Positions 6,984 through 14,141 are shown, counted from the stretch's first letter. The stretch: DNA of 33,750 nucleotides from Ruminiclostridium sp. (GCA_017472865.1 JAFUNV010000176.1:1-33750), one strand, 5' to 3'. Notes: generated from the sequence alone by a model not told the origin. Made by a program: numbers and translations.

Positions 6984-8275
6984 TATTGAAACCTCAGTAC
7001 TGCATTTTTATCACGCACAAAGCTGTCAAAACTGTCGTGCGTTTCCCACGGAATACGGATTTCCATTTTCTCCAGAATAAGGTACAGATTCTTTCTTAGC
7101 TCTTCGCCTCCGTCTGAAGATGCAAGTATTGCTGTCATTTCATTGTAAGCCTTTGTTTCTCTTCTGAAGGCTTCAATGTCTATTTTTTCAAGCTCGGCAA
7201 GATACACGGCAACCGCCTCATCAATACGCTTGTATGCGTCAATGTGCTCCTGAATATCTGCGGCTGCTCCTGCACGTATGCAGATTTCCTTGACCACAAG
7301 GGTTACAAGTCTGCACCAGCCTACCATGTTGATATGCAGGAAGCCCTGCAATGGGTTTCCGCCCGAACGAATCAAAGCGTCCACACCATCAAACAGGCAC
7401 AGTGTTCCATGACCGCATAAGAGCATCACTCTCAAATCAGCATGCTTTAGTGTGGGGATACACTCCTTAAGTGGCTTTTTATACTGAAAATGCTGACGTA
7501 TTCCCCAGATAAGTCTTATTGACACCTCGCATAAGGTAACCGGTATTGCCTGAGCAATGCCGAAACGTGCGTCATATCCGTTTTCAAACGCTCTTGTAGC
7601 AAGCTGTGCAAGTGTCTGCTTGTTTCCATCAATATTGAATGACCCGAAATTGCACAAGCCGAACAGCTCATAAAAAGGCATTACTATTCCGCTCCCTCTT
7701 GTGACCGAGCCCGAACTGCCTGCAACATCAGACATAAGATGCCCTATCCAGTTAGCAATACCGCAGAATAATTTTGATATGAAATTTCCGCCCTGCAATT
7801 CATAGGTTTCGGTATCAACGGTAATTATCTGACCGTTGCTTACAAAGGTTGCGGTCGAAGTGAACTGATTAAGTATTGAAAAGAACAGGCCTATGGGACT
7901 GGGAGAATGAGCCAGGGATTTCATGTGATGATTCTTTGCGCTCATTTTAAAAAGCTTGTCCACATCTCCGCCGTGACGCTGGTCATAATTTACGCGGAAC
8001 TTGTTTTCGAGATGACCGATAGCGCTGGCTACGCTGTTTTCCTTGCCCGCTCTCGGTTTCCAGCCATTCATTTTAGCAAACGCCATAACACATTTATCAA
8101 CCTGTGTATCGGTCCACTTTCCGAGAACACTGTTACCGGGTGAGCCGACAAGAAAGGAATCAATCAGTCCTGATATTACACCGCAGGAAACAGCAATTAT
8201 GTAATCATATTTATCGCAGGTATCGTCTTTATATAAAGGGGTTATATCGGTGGTTTTTGTAATCGCATATTCCAT
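6983..8275 (-). CDS. Conserved 430-aa protein of unknown function, first gene of the WYL-controlled operon
   Basis: I do not recognise a named domain. Residues ~24-45 (YDYIIAVSCGVISGLIDSFLVG) could be a membrane helix. A conserved-looking core follows with VNYDQRHGG, NHHMKSLAHSPSPIGLFFSILNQFTS, QGGNFISKLFCGIANWIGHLMSDVAGSSGS and LRVMLLCGHGTLCLFDGVDAL. The paired His residues, Asp and SDVAGSSGS look like possible metal or catalytic positions, but this is a guess. The C-terminal ~100 residues are charged helices. The start is ATG 8275 with AAAGGG about 8 nt upstream. It has a long leader containing the structured RNA at 8305-8470 and leads an operon with the YkgJ, glycine-rich and TerB genes. 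Confidence 0.82.
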   Translation of the reverse strand: MEYAITKTTDITPLYKDDTCDKYDYIIAVSCGVISGLIDSFLVGSPGNSVLGKWTDTQVDKCVMAFAKMNGWKPRAGKENSVASAIGHLENKFRVNYDQRHGGDVDKLFKMSAKNHHMKSLAHSPSPIGLFFSILNQFTSTATFVSNGQIITVDTETYELQGGNFISKLFCGIANWIGHLMSDVAGSSGSVTRGSGIVMPFYELFGLCNFGSFNIDGNKQTLAQLATRAFENGYDARFGIAQAIPVTLCEVSIRLIWGIRQHFQYKKPLKECIPTLKHADLRVMLLCGHGTLCLFDGVDALIRSGGNPLQGFLHINMVGWCRLVTLVVKEICIRAGAAADIQEHIDAYKRIDEAVAVYLAELEKIDIEAFRRETKAYNEMTAILASSDGGEELRKNLYLILEKMEIRIPWETHDSFDSFVRDKNAVLRFQ

Positions 8276-8304
8276 ACATTTTCCCTTTCATGACTGATAT
8301 AAAC

Positions 8305-8332
8305 AAAAAGCGCGCGGCAATAAGCCACGCGC
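8305..8332 (-). terminator. Terminator of the structured RNA, with competing antiterminator
   Basis: On the - strand, GCGCGTGGC and GCCGCGCGC form a 9-bp stem (one G-U) with a 5-nt loop and U5. The segment at 8360-8349 (GCGGCAATGAGC) can instead pair over 12 positions with 8325-8314 (GCTTATTGCCGC), which would destroy the terminator. The segment overlaps the 3' strand of P1 by 2 nt. The terminator sits only 30 bp before the 430-aa gene's ATG. Confidence 0.72.
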
Positions 8333-8470
8333 CCTGTAAAGATACATAGCTCATTGCCGCGACGCAAATTGTTCCGAAATACCTTTGATTAGACAATGGT
8401 TAAGGAGAGCCAGTACATTTACCGATAGATAGTGTACTGTCTTAAATCAAAAGTATTCAATTTACGTCGC
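8305..8470 (-). ncRNA. Candidate structured RNA: small RNA or riboswitch-like leader
   Basis: Read on the - strand, the RNA starts at about 8470, seven bases past a TAAAAT -10 box, exactly at the first base of a long stem. P1 is 13 bp (8470-8458 with 8371-8359). P2 is 13 bp (8457-8445 with 8390-8378), separated from P1 by a 6-nt bulge UCGGAA on the 3' side. P3 is 5 bp (8442-8438 with 8395-8391) and closes a junction holding a GUACA/UGUAC hairpin and a CUCUCCUUAA loop. A terminator (8332-8310, then U5) ends it. P1, P2, the terminator and the alternative pairing each contain one non-Watson-Crick pair, and every one is G-U on this strand (A-C on the other). I do not recognise it as a known class. 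Confidence 0.7.
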
Positions 8471-8476
8471 AAGTAT

Positions 8477-8505
8477 ATTTTACCACAAAAAGCCACAAAA
8501 TGCAA
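8477..8505 (-). promoter_or_regulatory. Internal promoter for the structured RNA
   Basis: On the - strand, TTGCAT (8505-8500) and TAAAAT (8482-8477) are 17 bp apart. The predicted start coincides with the first base of stem P1. This allows the RNA to be made separately from the longer transcript that would start near 8553 from promoter D. Confidence 0.65.
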
Positions 8506-8559
8506 TAGCTCTCCTTGATTTTTTTGTGCAATGTGGTAAAAAGGTATAACGGTAATTAT

Positions 8560-8591
8560 ATTTTAACTTCCGAGGAGGACAAACGGCTGTA
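8560..8591 (-). promoter_or_regulatory. WYL-regulon promoter D (four-gene operon)
   Basis: On the - strand, TACAGCCGTTTGTCC (8591-8577) is followed after exactly 11 bp by TAAAAT (8565-8560). It differs from the WYL-gene copy at three of 15 positions. A transcript from here has a ~280-nt leader that contains the whole structured RNA. Confidence 0.6.
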
Positions 8592-8596
8592 CCGAT

Positions 8597-8619
8597 AAAT
8601 AAAAAACATATTTTTATTT
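8597..8619 (-). terminator. Weak AT-only hairpin at the end of the WYL gene
   Basis: AAATAAAAA (8597-8605) and TTTTTATTT (8611-8619) can pair, and the stem overlaps the stop codon. On the - strand it ends in a U-rich tail. It has no G-C pairs, so termination would be inefficient. Confidence 0.35.
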
Positions 8620-9600
8620 ATAGATTTGATAAAGCTTAGCCGCCTCTCCCCTCATCTCCTCCACAAACTCCTGTGGAGCGGTAACCTTTACCCAGCTTCC
8701 CTGTGATAAGAGGAACATCTTTATTCCGTCGCCGTAAACATCGGCTTCAATGATATATTTATTGTCCTGCTTATCAACAATCACCGCTGTGGGCAGACGG
8801 TCGAGGATTGCCTGATACGACGGGCCTGTGAATTCAAAGCGGATAGTGCGGCATTTTCCGGGGAACATGAACTGAATCTTTTTACGAAGCTCGCCTTCGT
8901 CAAAATCGTGCTTTCGTTCAAGCTCAAACCTTACCCTGTGTTCGACAATATCAATAATGCGGTCAACTCTGAAGTATACAGGGTTGTACTCCTTATCACC
9001 CGCCTTGTATGCAACAAGATAAAAATAATATTCACTGAACAGTATTGAAACAGGACGTATTCTGTGTTCAACCCTGTCACGATTCATCTTGTAATATGTA
9101 ATCGTAATTTCACGGCGGGATTTTATATTCCCTGCCAGCCGCCACAGGTTGTCAATAACACTGTCGCAGTCGCTTTTCACCTGACAATAATGATACTTTT
9201 CCTTCTGAATAAGGGTTTCAAGCAATTCCCGGTCGCTTGTTGAAACAAACTTTTTCAGCTTGTTTATAATCCCCAGCAGCTCATCTTTTCCGAATGCGCG
9301 GGAACCTATGAGAATCTTTATTACAGCCAGAAGCTCCTTATCCTGTAAAAAATCGTCCATTTTCAGAATATAGCATTTCTCGCTGCGATCATAAACAAGG
9401 TCGGAATTGCCCACAAGGTCACGGTTGTCCGCTAAGAATGTACGTATGTCCGAAGCGGAACGGTGTATGCTTTTGGTTGCGACATTGTATTCGTCCGCAA
9501 GGCGCTGTGCTGTCAGCTTTTCGCCCTTTAAGCCTCTGAAAAATATGGATAACGCTCTGTCGAGCCTTTTTCTGCCTTCGTCTTTTTTATTTTCGTCCAT
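8614..9600 (-). CDS. WYL-domain transcriptional regulator
   Basis: A 328-aa DNA-binding regulator. Residues ~5-60 form a winged HTH (RALSIFFRGLKGEKLTAQRLADEYNVATKSIHRSASDIRTFL). Residues ~150-225 form the WYL domain (REITITYYKMNRDRVEHRIRP, then LFSEYYFYLVAYK and YFRVDRIIDI), a ligand-sensing Sm-like fold. A WCX-type C-terminal region runs to residue 328. WYL proteins of this build, such as PafBC and the CapW/BrxR type, respond to DNA damage or control defence operons. ATG 9600 follows GGAGGTAG. Its own promoter carries the 15-bp motif seen at three neighbouring promoters, which points to autoregulation and a local regulon. Confidence 0.9.
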   Translation of the reverse strand: MDENKKDEGRKRLDRALSIFFRGLKGEKLTAQRLADEYNVATKSIHRSASDIRTFLADNRDLVGNSDLVYDRSEKCYILKMDDFLQDKELLAVIKILIGSRAFGKDELLGIINKLKKFVSTSDRELLETLIQKEKYHYCQVKSDCDSVIDNLWRLAGNIKSRREITITYYKMNRDRVEHRIRPVSILFSEYYFYLVAYKAGDKEYNPVYFRVDRIIDIVEHRVRFELERKHDFDEGELRKKIQFMFPGKCRTIRFEFTGPSYQAILDRLPTAVIVDKQDNKYIIEADVYGDGIKMFLLSQGSWVKVTAPQEFVEEMRGEAAKLYQIYK

Positions 9601-9635
9601 AACTACCTCCGAAGTTTTTCTTTAGTATATCACAT

Positions 9636-9667
9636 ATTTTACCACAAGACAAGGACATACGGATGTC
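9636..9667 (-). promoter_or_regulatory. WYL-regulon promoter C (regulator's own gene)
   Basis: On the - strand, GACATCCGTATGTCC (9667-9653) lies exactly 11 bp before TAAAAT (9641-9636). This copy is the most symmetric, with GACAT and ATGTC half-sites four bases apart. Confidence 0.7.
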
Positions 9668-9672
9668 TTTTT

Positions 9673-9700
9673 AAAAAGATGCCCGTTATTTATAGCAGGC
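9673..9700 (-). terminator. Weak terminator after the 124-aa gene
   Basis: On the - strand GCCTG pairs with CGGGC (9700-9696 with 9685-9681, one G-U) across a 10-nt loop, followed by ATCTTTTT. It sits between the 124-aa gene and the WYL promoter. Confidence 0.45.
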
Positions 9701-9727
9701 GAGCTTCTGTGAAAGAAATTTAAAAAA

Positions 9728-10102
9728 TCATTTACGATAAAGAACAGCTTTCGGTTCACCTGATTCTGAAAATTCAATTTCATATTTTGAAAACGCCTTG
9801 CATACTGTCTTTATTCCTATCATTGCCGCATAGGCGAGAGCTTCGGTTTCAATTCCCGTTGCTTCTGAAATTTCAGCAAACTGTTCTGTCGACGTCATCG
9901 ATTTAATCGCCGCAGCCTTATCTCCTACCGATACAGCACCTGCCAATCCGAGATACGGCTTGTATTTTTCATCTACGTCCGAAGCTTCTTTTGATTTCCA
10001 TAAATCTACGGCAAAATCGCCTCTTACAATAATCGTTTCATACTTGTTCTTATAGGCGTCTTCAAGTTCAGATTTGTTCGTAACTGTTATTGATGTATTC
10101 AT
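9728..10102 (-). CDS. 124-aa protein of unknown function
   Basis: A small cytoplasmic protein with no family I recognise. The N-terminal part (SITVTNKSELEDAYKNKYETIIVRGDFAVDLW) reads as beta-alpha-beta. The middle has a small-residue stretch (YLGLAGAVSVGDKAAAIKSM) and the end is ALAYAAMIGIKTVCKAFSKYEIEF, possibly an amphipathic or weakly membrane-seeking helix. ATG 10102 follows AAGGAGG. It lies 19 bp downstream of a 43-aa zinc-ribbon gene and shares its promoter, which bears the WYL-regulon motif. Confidence 0.78.
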   Translation of the reverse strand: MNTSITVTNKSELEDAYKNKYETIIVRGDFAVDLWKSKEASDVDEKYKPYLGLAGAVSVGDKAAAIKSMTSTEQFAEISEATGIETEALAYAAMIGIKTVCKAFSKYEIEFSESGEPKAVLYRK

Positions 10103-10121
10103 ATTATTCCTCCTTAAACTC

Positions 10122-10253
10122 TCAGGTCTTAATCAAATCAAAGAAAAGCGGCTTCTTACATTTCGGACATATCTTAACGTGCTTGTCCTTGACTTTTGTT
10201 CCGCAGCGCGGACATTTCCATTCCTTCACAGGTAAAAATGTTCTTATAATCAT
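10122..10253 (-). CDS. 43-aa zinc-ribbon microprotein
   Basis: A short gene, easily missed. It begins MIIRTFLPVKEWKCPRCG and contains CPRC and CPKC pairs 15 residues apart, a complete four-Cys zinc ribbon, with a basic linker KVKDKHVK and the end PLFFDLIKT. ATG 10253 is preceded by AAAAGGAGG with 6-7 nt spacing. It is the first gene after promoter B and is followed by the 124-aa gene on the same strand, so the two form an operon. Its size suggests an accessory that binds a protein or nucleic-acid partner. Confidence 0.82.
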   Translation of the reverse strand: MIIRTFLPVKEWKCPRCGTKVKDKHVKICPKCKKPLFFDLIKT

Positions 10254-10285
10254 TTTAAAACCTCCTTTTCGGTTTTTCTGACTTA

Positions 10286-10317
10286 ATTATAGCACCACAC
10301 AGGTACAAATGTATGTC
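10286..10317 (-). promoter_or_regulatory. WYL-regulon promoter B (zinc ribbon / 124-aa operon)
   Basis: On the - strand, GACATACATTTGTAC (10317-10303) lies exactly 11 bp before TATAAT (10291-10286), preceded by AAAG as at the other sites. Between here and 10450 I see no gene. Confidence 0.7.
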
Positions 10318-10449
10318 CTTTATAATATTTTTTGAAAATTTTTTAAAACAGCCAAGCCGACGCAAAGGCCGGAATCGCACAGCACAGTATAGCAACCCTG
10401 GCTCGCTTTTTACTTTTCTGACAGAAATGCTGAATTGACAAATAATTTC

Positions 10450-10478
10450 TTGCAAATTAAAATAAAATGTGGTATAAT
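10450..10478 (+). promoter_or_regulatory. Promoter for the two-TM protein and surface-protein operon
   Basis: TTGCAA at 10450-10455 and TATAAT at 10473-10478 are 17 bp apart, with TGG before the -10 box (extended -10). The ~120-nt leader before ATG 10606 contains a loose AT-rich stem (about 10513-10544) and no open frame that I can support. Confidence 0.7.
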
Positions 10479-10605
10479 TTTCCCGTGATTTAATATTGAT
10501 ATTTGCCTGAAAAAGAGAGGGAAAACAAATTTTTTCTCACTCTTGAAATCTCTTAATACGATATACTTATCATATATAAATACATATATGGGAGAGAAAC
10601 TGAAT

Positions 10606-11130
10606 ATGGAAATTTCATTGAACGCCGAAACTCTGTCAAAACCCTGGTGCAGGGCGCTGATAGGCATTATACTTATTGCTGCGGGTATCATCTGCTTTAC
10701 GTTCCAGAACAGGTATTCCGGTATTACCCGCGAGAACTGTACAGCAGTTGAAACAAGCTTTTCTGAATTACGTACGGATCTGGCAACAGAAAAAAGTACT
10801 TATCGTATATGGCTGCTTTTCGAGGATTATGATAACAGTCTTGATATTCACCCCAGCTGTGTGACAGATGAGCTGACATCAACTTTGATCGGACTTGAAA
10901 AGGGTGCAAAAATGAAAATTCTGCACAGCAATAAAACCAGCGATATCTACGAATTATGGGCAAACGGTGAGCTGTTGCTTGATTTTGACACAGCAAAGGC
11001 GAAAATAGAAGAAAACATAACCTTTTTAAAATATTTCGGCTATGTACTCCTGCCTTTAGGTGCGGTCTCTTTTATATCGTCATTTATCAAAAAAGGAAAA
11101 AACAAGGACAATTGTTCGGGTAATAACTAA
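10606..11130 (+). CDS. Two-TM protein of unknown function
   Basis: A 174-aa protein. One helix lies near the N-terminus (ALIGIILIAAGIICFTF) and another near the C-terminus (YFGYVLLPLGAVSFISSFI), with an ~100-residue domain between (TAVETSFSELRTDLATEK onward to ELWANGELLLDFDTAK) that probably faces outward. The tail KKGKNKDNCSGNN is basic. I chose ATG 10606 because GGGAGAG lies about 9 nt upstream. An earlier in-frame ATG at 10543 has no ribosome site. The gap to the surface-protein gene is 10 bp, so the two are co-transcribed. I do not recognise the family. Confidence 0.75.
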   Translation: MEISLNAETLSKPWCRALIGIILIAAGIICFTFQNRYSGITRENCTAVETSFSELRTDLATEKSTYRIWLLFEDYDNSLDIHPSCVTDELTSTLIGLEKGAKMKILHSNKTSDIYELWANGELLLDFDTAKAKIEENITFLKYFGYVLLPLGAVSFISSFIKKGKNKDNCSGNN

Positions 11131-11140
11131 GGAGAGAATT

Positions 11141-13987
11141 ATGAACAAGCATTTTTTCAGGAAAACCTTATCCGTCTTTACGGCTATGGCTATGGTATTT
11201 TCACTGATGACGGGAATACCTTTCGGTAAGATTAATCTGAGTGTTAACGCAGATGCAGCAACCGCTGTTACACTTGACATTACAACTTTTGATTACAGTG
11301 TAACTACCGGCGGTACAGGCTGGTACTATAACGCAACCAATAAAACCCTCATTATCGACTGGGGATATGAATTAACACTGACCGGCGGAACGTTTACGGA
11401 AAAAGTAGCCAACAGCGGTACAATCATAGACGGCTCGTTCAGCGGCACTGTGACAAATGTAGAAGACAACGGTACTATCCAAAACGGCACATTCAGCGGT
11501 ACAGTAATCAATGAAGGCTTTTGTACTATCAGCGGCGGTGTGTTTACAGAAACAAGCATTGTAAATAACAAACCGGCTGGAAATATCAACGGTGGAACTT
11601 TCTACGGAACAATCAATAATGAAACCACTGTATCATCAACCGGAAATATTGTTAACGGATTAATTTCGAGCGGCAGTGTGTTTGAAAGCGGCTCGAAAAT
11701 ATATAATAACGGCAGAATCCAGGGCGGTACATTTAAAGAAGGCACAAAAATTTATAACAGCGGCACAATTACAGATGAAATATTACCGTACATACCTGAA
11801 AATACTATCTCCTGCCAGGATGGTTCTCATATTGAAGACGAAGCTGCAACCTGCAGCAAGCTGGCTGTATGCAGTATTTGCGGTCAGTCTTACGGTGACT
11901 TTGCCCCTCATAATTATGTGGACGGCGAATGTACTTATTGCTATGCAATTTCAAAAATCCAATACACCTGTGGCGGTATAACATATTATACCGATGATTT
12001 TGCTGAAGCGGTAGATGATATCAATAATTACAACGGGGGAACCATAACTCTCAGGGATAATATTGATTGCTCCTCTTCCGGAACTATAGCTGTAACTGAT
12101 GATCTCATACTTAATCTCGGTACATATACTCTCGATTTAGGTACAGATACGCTTGAATTTGCCGGCGCGATTGAAGCATTTGTACTCGGCACAGGAAAAA
12201 TTATAAGCGCTTATGACAGCAATGTACTTTACAGCGGTGAGACCGTTTATGTAGTGAACGGCGCAAGCCTCACAATAGGAACAGAAAGCGGCGACGGTCC
12301 TACAATTACAGGCGGAACAAACTCAATCACTGTATCCAATGATGCTGCCAACAAGCTTACAGTATACTCAGGTACATTTAACGGCGCTTGCCATTTCAGC
12401 TCAACAAGCAGCTATAATATCAATATCAAGGGCGGTACATTCAACAATGATGTTTATGCTAACCTGACTCAGATTGATGGCGGCGTGTTCAACGAAAACA
12501 TACATTGTGTCAACGGGTCCCACCTTATAATCAACAACTGCGAATGTGCAGGTTCATTGTTAATCGGGCAGAAAAATACCGAAACAAAATTTGTCACTCT
12601 CAATGGCGGCAGATTCACAAATGGTATAGAAAATCAGACAGATGGAAAAACCAGCGATTTTCCCGGCACAGACAAATACTATGTTGATGAAAACGGACAG
12701 TTGATTGAAATTACCGCCGCAGCTGATGCCGGTTATGACATAGCGCAGTATGTAATAATTTCCTCTGTACATACGGTAACCTTTGAAACAAACAATTACG
12801 GCGGCGCGGATTTTGAAAGAAAAGTAGCGGACGAATTTACAGTTGCTGAGCCTGCTGCTTTGACAGACCCTGATGCTAACTTCGGAGGCTGGTACAAGGA
12901 TTCTGCATTATCAGCCGAATGGGATTTCGCAAATGAAAAGGTTACAAGCGATATAACTCTTTATGCAAAGTGGACATTGATCGAACAGGTCGCAACACCT
13001 GTATTCACGCCTGCAAGCGGAACAGTTTTCGAGGACGAACTTTCTGTAACGATTTCCTCTGCAACAGACGGCGCTGATATTTTCTACACAACAGATGGTT
13101 CAGCCCCCACAATCACCAGCACACAGTATAATGGCGCAATAACACTCACTGACAGCAAAAATATCAAAGCTATTGCAGTGAAGCAGGGAATGAAGAACAG
13201 CGAGGTTGCTTCTGCCGACTACACAAAGATGGAACAGGTCGCAGCACCTGTATTCACGCCTGCAAGCGGAACAGCTTTCGAGGATGAACTTTCTGTAACG
13301 ATTTCCTGTGCAACAGACGGCGCTGATATTTTCTACACAACAGATGGTTCAGCCCCCACAATCACCAGCACACAGTATAATGGCGCAATAACACTCACTG
13401 ACAGCAAAACCATCAAGGCTATTGCTGTTAAGCGTGGAATGAAGAACAGCGAAGTGGCTTCTGCCGTATATGCTAAAAATGCGCCTGTAACTACAACTAC
13501 GACTACTTCGACCACAACGACTACTTCGACTACAACAACTACATCCGTCACAACAATACCTACAACAACCACCACTACACCCGCAACCACTACGACAACT
13601 TCTGTTACAACAACAACTACCACAACTTCTGCTACAACGCCAGTAATCACCACAACAACTACAACTTCCGCACCAATAACACCGCCACTGACACCACCGG
13701 TAACACCTCCGCCACCAAGGCCGCCTGTAACTACTACAACCTTACAAACAACTACCACAACCACATCAGAAGCTGCTACGACAACCACACCGGCAGCTAC
13801 TACTACCACTACAACACCTGTATTTTCTCCCGAAGAAAACGCACCGGAAACAAAGCCGACAGAAGAACCCGATGAAATTCCTTTTAATGATGACAACAAT
13901 CCGTTTACAGGAGTATCCGTCAGCTTCGCAGGCATGATTATTTCCACCCTGACAGTTATTGTTACAAGGAAGAGGAAAAACAAGTAA
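11141..13987 (+). CDS. Large secreted, probably wall-anchored repeat protein
   Basis: A 948-aa exported protein. It has a signal peptide (basic start, then LSVFTAMAMVFSLMTGI, cleavage probably after NADA). Residues ~50-220 contain GGTF/NGTFSGTV-type short repeats like a right-handed beta-helix. A Cys-rich segment (CSICGQSYGDFAPHNYVDGECTYC) follows, then a second beta-rich stretch, an InlB/Flg_new repeat (~545-610, ending ITLYAKW), and two near-identical chitobiase-like domains (~615-780, FYTTDGSAPTITS). A threonine-rich stalk covers ~782-895. The end NPFTG, a hydrophobic helix and RKRKNK form a sortase-type signal of the NPxTG kind. ATG 11141 follows AAGGAGAG. The ligand is unknown. Confidence 0.88.
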   Translation: MNKHFFRKTLSVFTAMAMVFSLMTGIPFGKINLSVNADAATAVTLDITTFDYSVTTGGTGWYYNATNKTLIIDWGYELTLTGGTFTEKVANSGTIIDGSFSGTVTNVEDNGTIQNGTFSGTVINEGFCTISGGVFTETSIVNNKPAGNINGGTFYGTINNETTVSSTGNIVNGLISSGSVFESGSKIYNNGRIQGGTFKEGTKIYNSGTITDEILPYIPENTISCQDGSHIEDEAATCSKLAVCSICGQSYGDFAPHNYVDGECTYCYAISKIQYTCGGITYYTDDFAEAVDDINNYNGGTITLRDNIDCSSSGTIAVTDDLILNLGTYTLDLGTDTLEFAGAIEAFVLGTGKIISAYDSNVLYSGETVYVVNGASLTIGTESGDGPTITGGTNSITVSNDAANKLTVYSGTFNGACHFSSTSSYNINIKGGTFNNDVYANLTQIDGGVFNENIHCVNGSHLIINNCECAGSLLIGQKNTETKFVTLNGGRFTNGIENQTDGKTSDFPGTDKYYVDENGQLIEITAAADAGYDIAQYVIISSVHTVTFETNNYGGADFERKVADEFTVAEPAALTDPDANFGGWYKDSALSAEWDFANEKVTSDITLYAKWTLIEQVATPVFTPASGTVFEDELSVTISSATDGADIFYTTDGSAPTITSTQYNGAITLTDSKNIKAIAVKQGMKNSEVASADYTKMEQVAAPVFTPASGTAFEDELSVTISCATDGADIFYTTDGSAPTITSTQYNGAITLTDSKTIKAIAVKRGMKNSEVASAVYAKNAPVTTTTTTSTTTTTSTTTTTSVTTIPTTTTTTPATTTTTSVTTTTTTTSATTPVITTTTTTSAPITPPLTPPVTPPPPRPPVTTTTLQTTTTTTSEAATTTTPAATTTTTTPVFSPEENAPETKPTEEPDEIPFNDDNNPFTGVSVSFAGMIISTLTVIVTRKRKNK
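12983..13480 (+). repeat. Two tandem 249-bp direct repeats
   Basis: The unit starting at 12983 recurs at 13232 with nearly the same bases over its whole length (GTATTCACGCCTGCAAGCGG is present in both). Each unit encodes one 83-residue chitobiase-like domain in the same frame. The low divergence indicates recent duplication or ongoing conversion. Confidence 0.85.
13487..13835 (+). repeat. Threonine-codon low-complexity tract
   Basis: Mostly ACN codons with interspersed Ser and Pro, encoding the Thr-rich stalk of the surface protein. The complementary frame gives a long poly-valine open frame that is only a shadow of this composition. Confidence 0.9.
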
Positions 13988-14059
13988 TATGAAAAACACG
14001 CTTTACTTTAGTAGTAGTTTTGAAGAAACAAGGCTAAGACTAATTACAGCGGATATGAC

Positions 14060-14102
14060 AACACCACCGTATCATACGAGATACAGTGGTGTTCGTTTTT
14101 TT
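14060..14102 (+). terminator. Strong terminator after the surface-protein gene
   Basis: AACACCACCGTATC (14060-14073) pairs with GATACAGTGGTGTT (14080-14093) with one mismatch and a 6-nt loop. A run of seven T follows at 14096-14102. It may also stop read-through from the convergent XRE gene. Confidence 0.85.
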
Positions 14103-14141
14103 GAGGCGGTATTGTCGAGAATACAGCATAAAATCAGTTCT

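Noticed and set aside
8305..8470. Retron-type ncRNA or 6S RNA
   Set aside because: No reverse transcriptase gene is nearby, and the fold lacks the large central bubble and long terminal stem of 6S RNA, though a diverged 6S RNA cannot be fully excluded by eye.
5132..10317. Mobile element boundaries around the WYL block
   Set aside because: I found no transposase, integrase, tRNA gene or terminal repeats flanking it; the shared sequences are promoter-linked and only 15 bp long.
13333..13983. Long - strand open frame rich in valine
   Set aside because: It is the antisense of the Thr-rich ACN codon tract (GTN/GTT on the other strand), has no ribosome site and no plausible domain.
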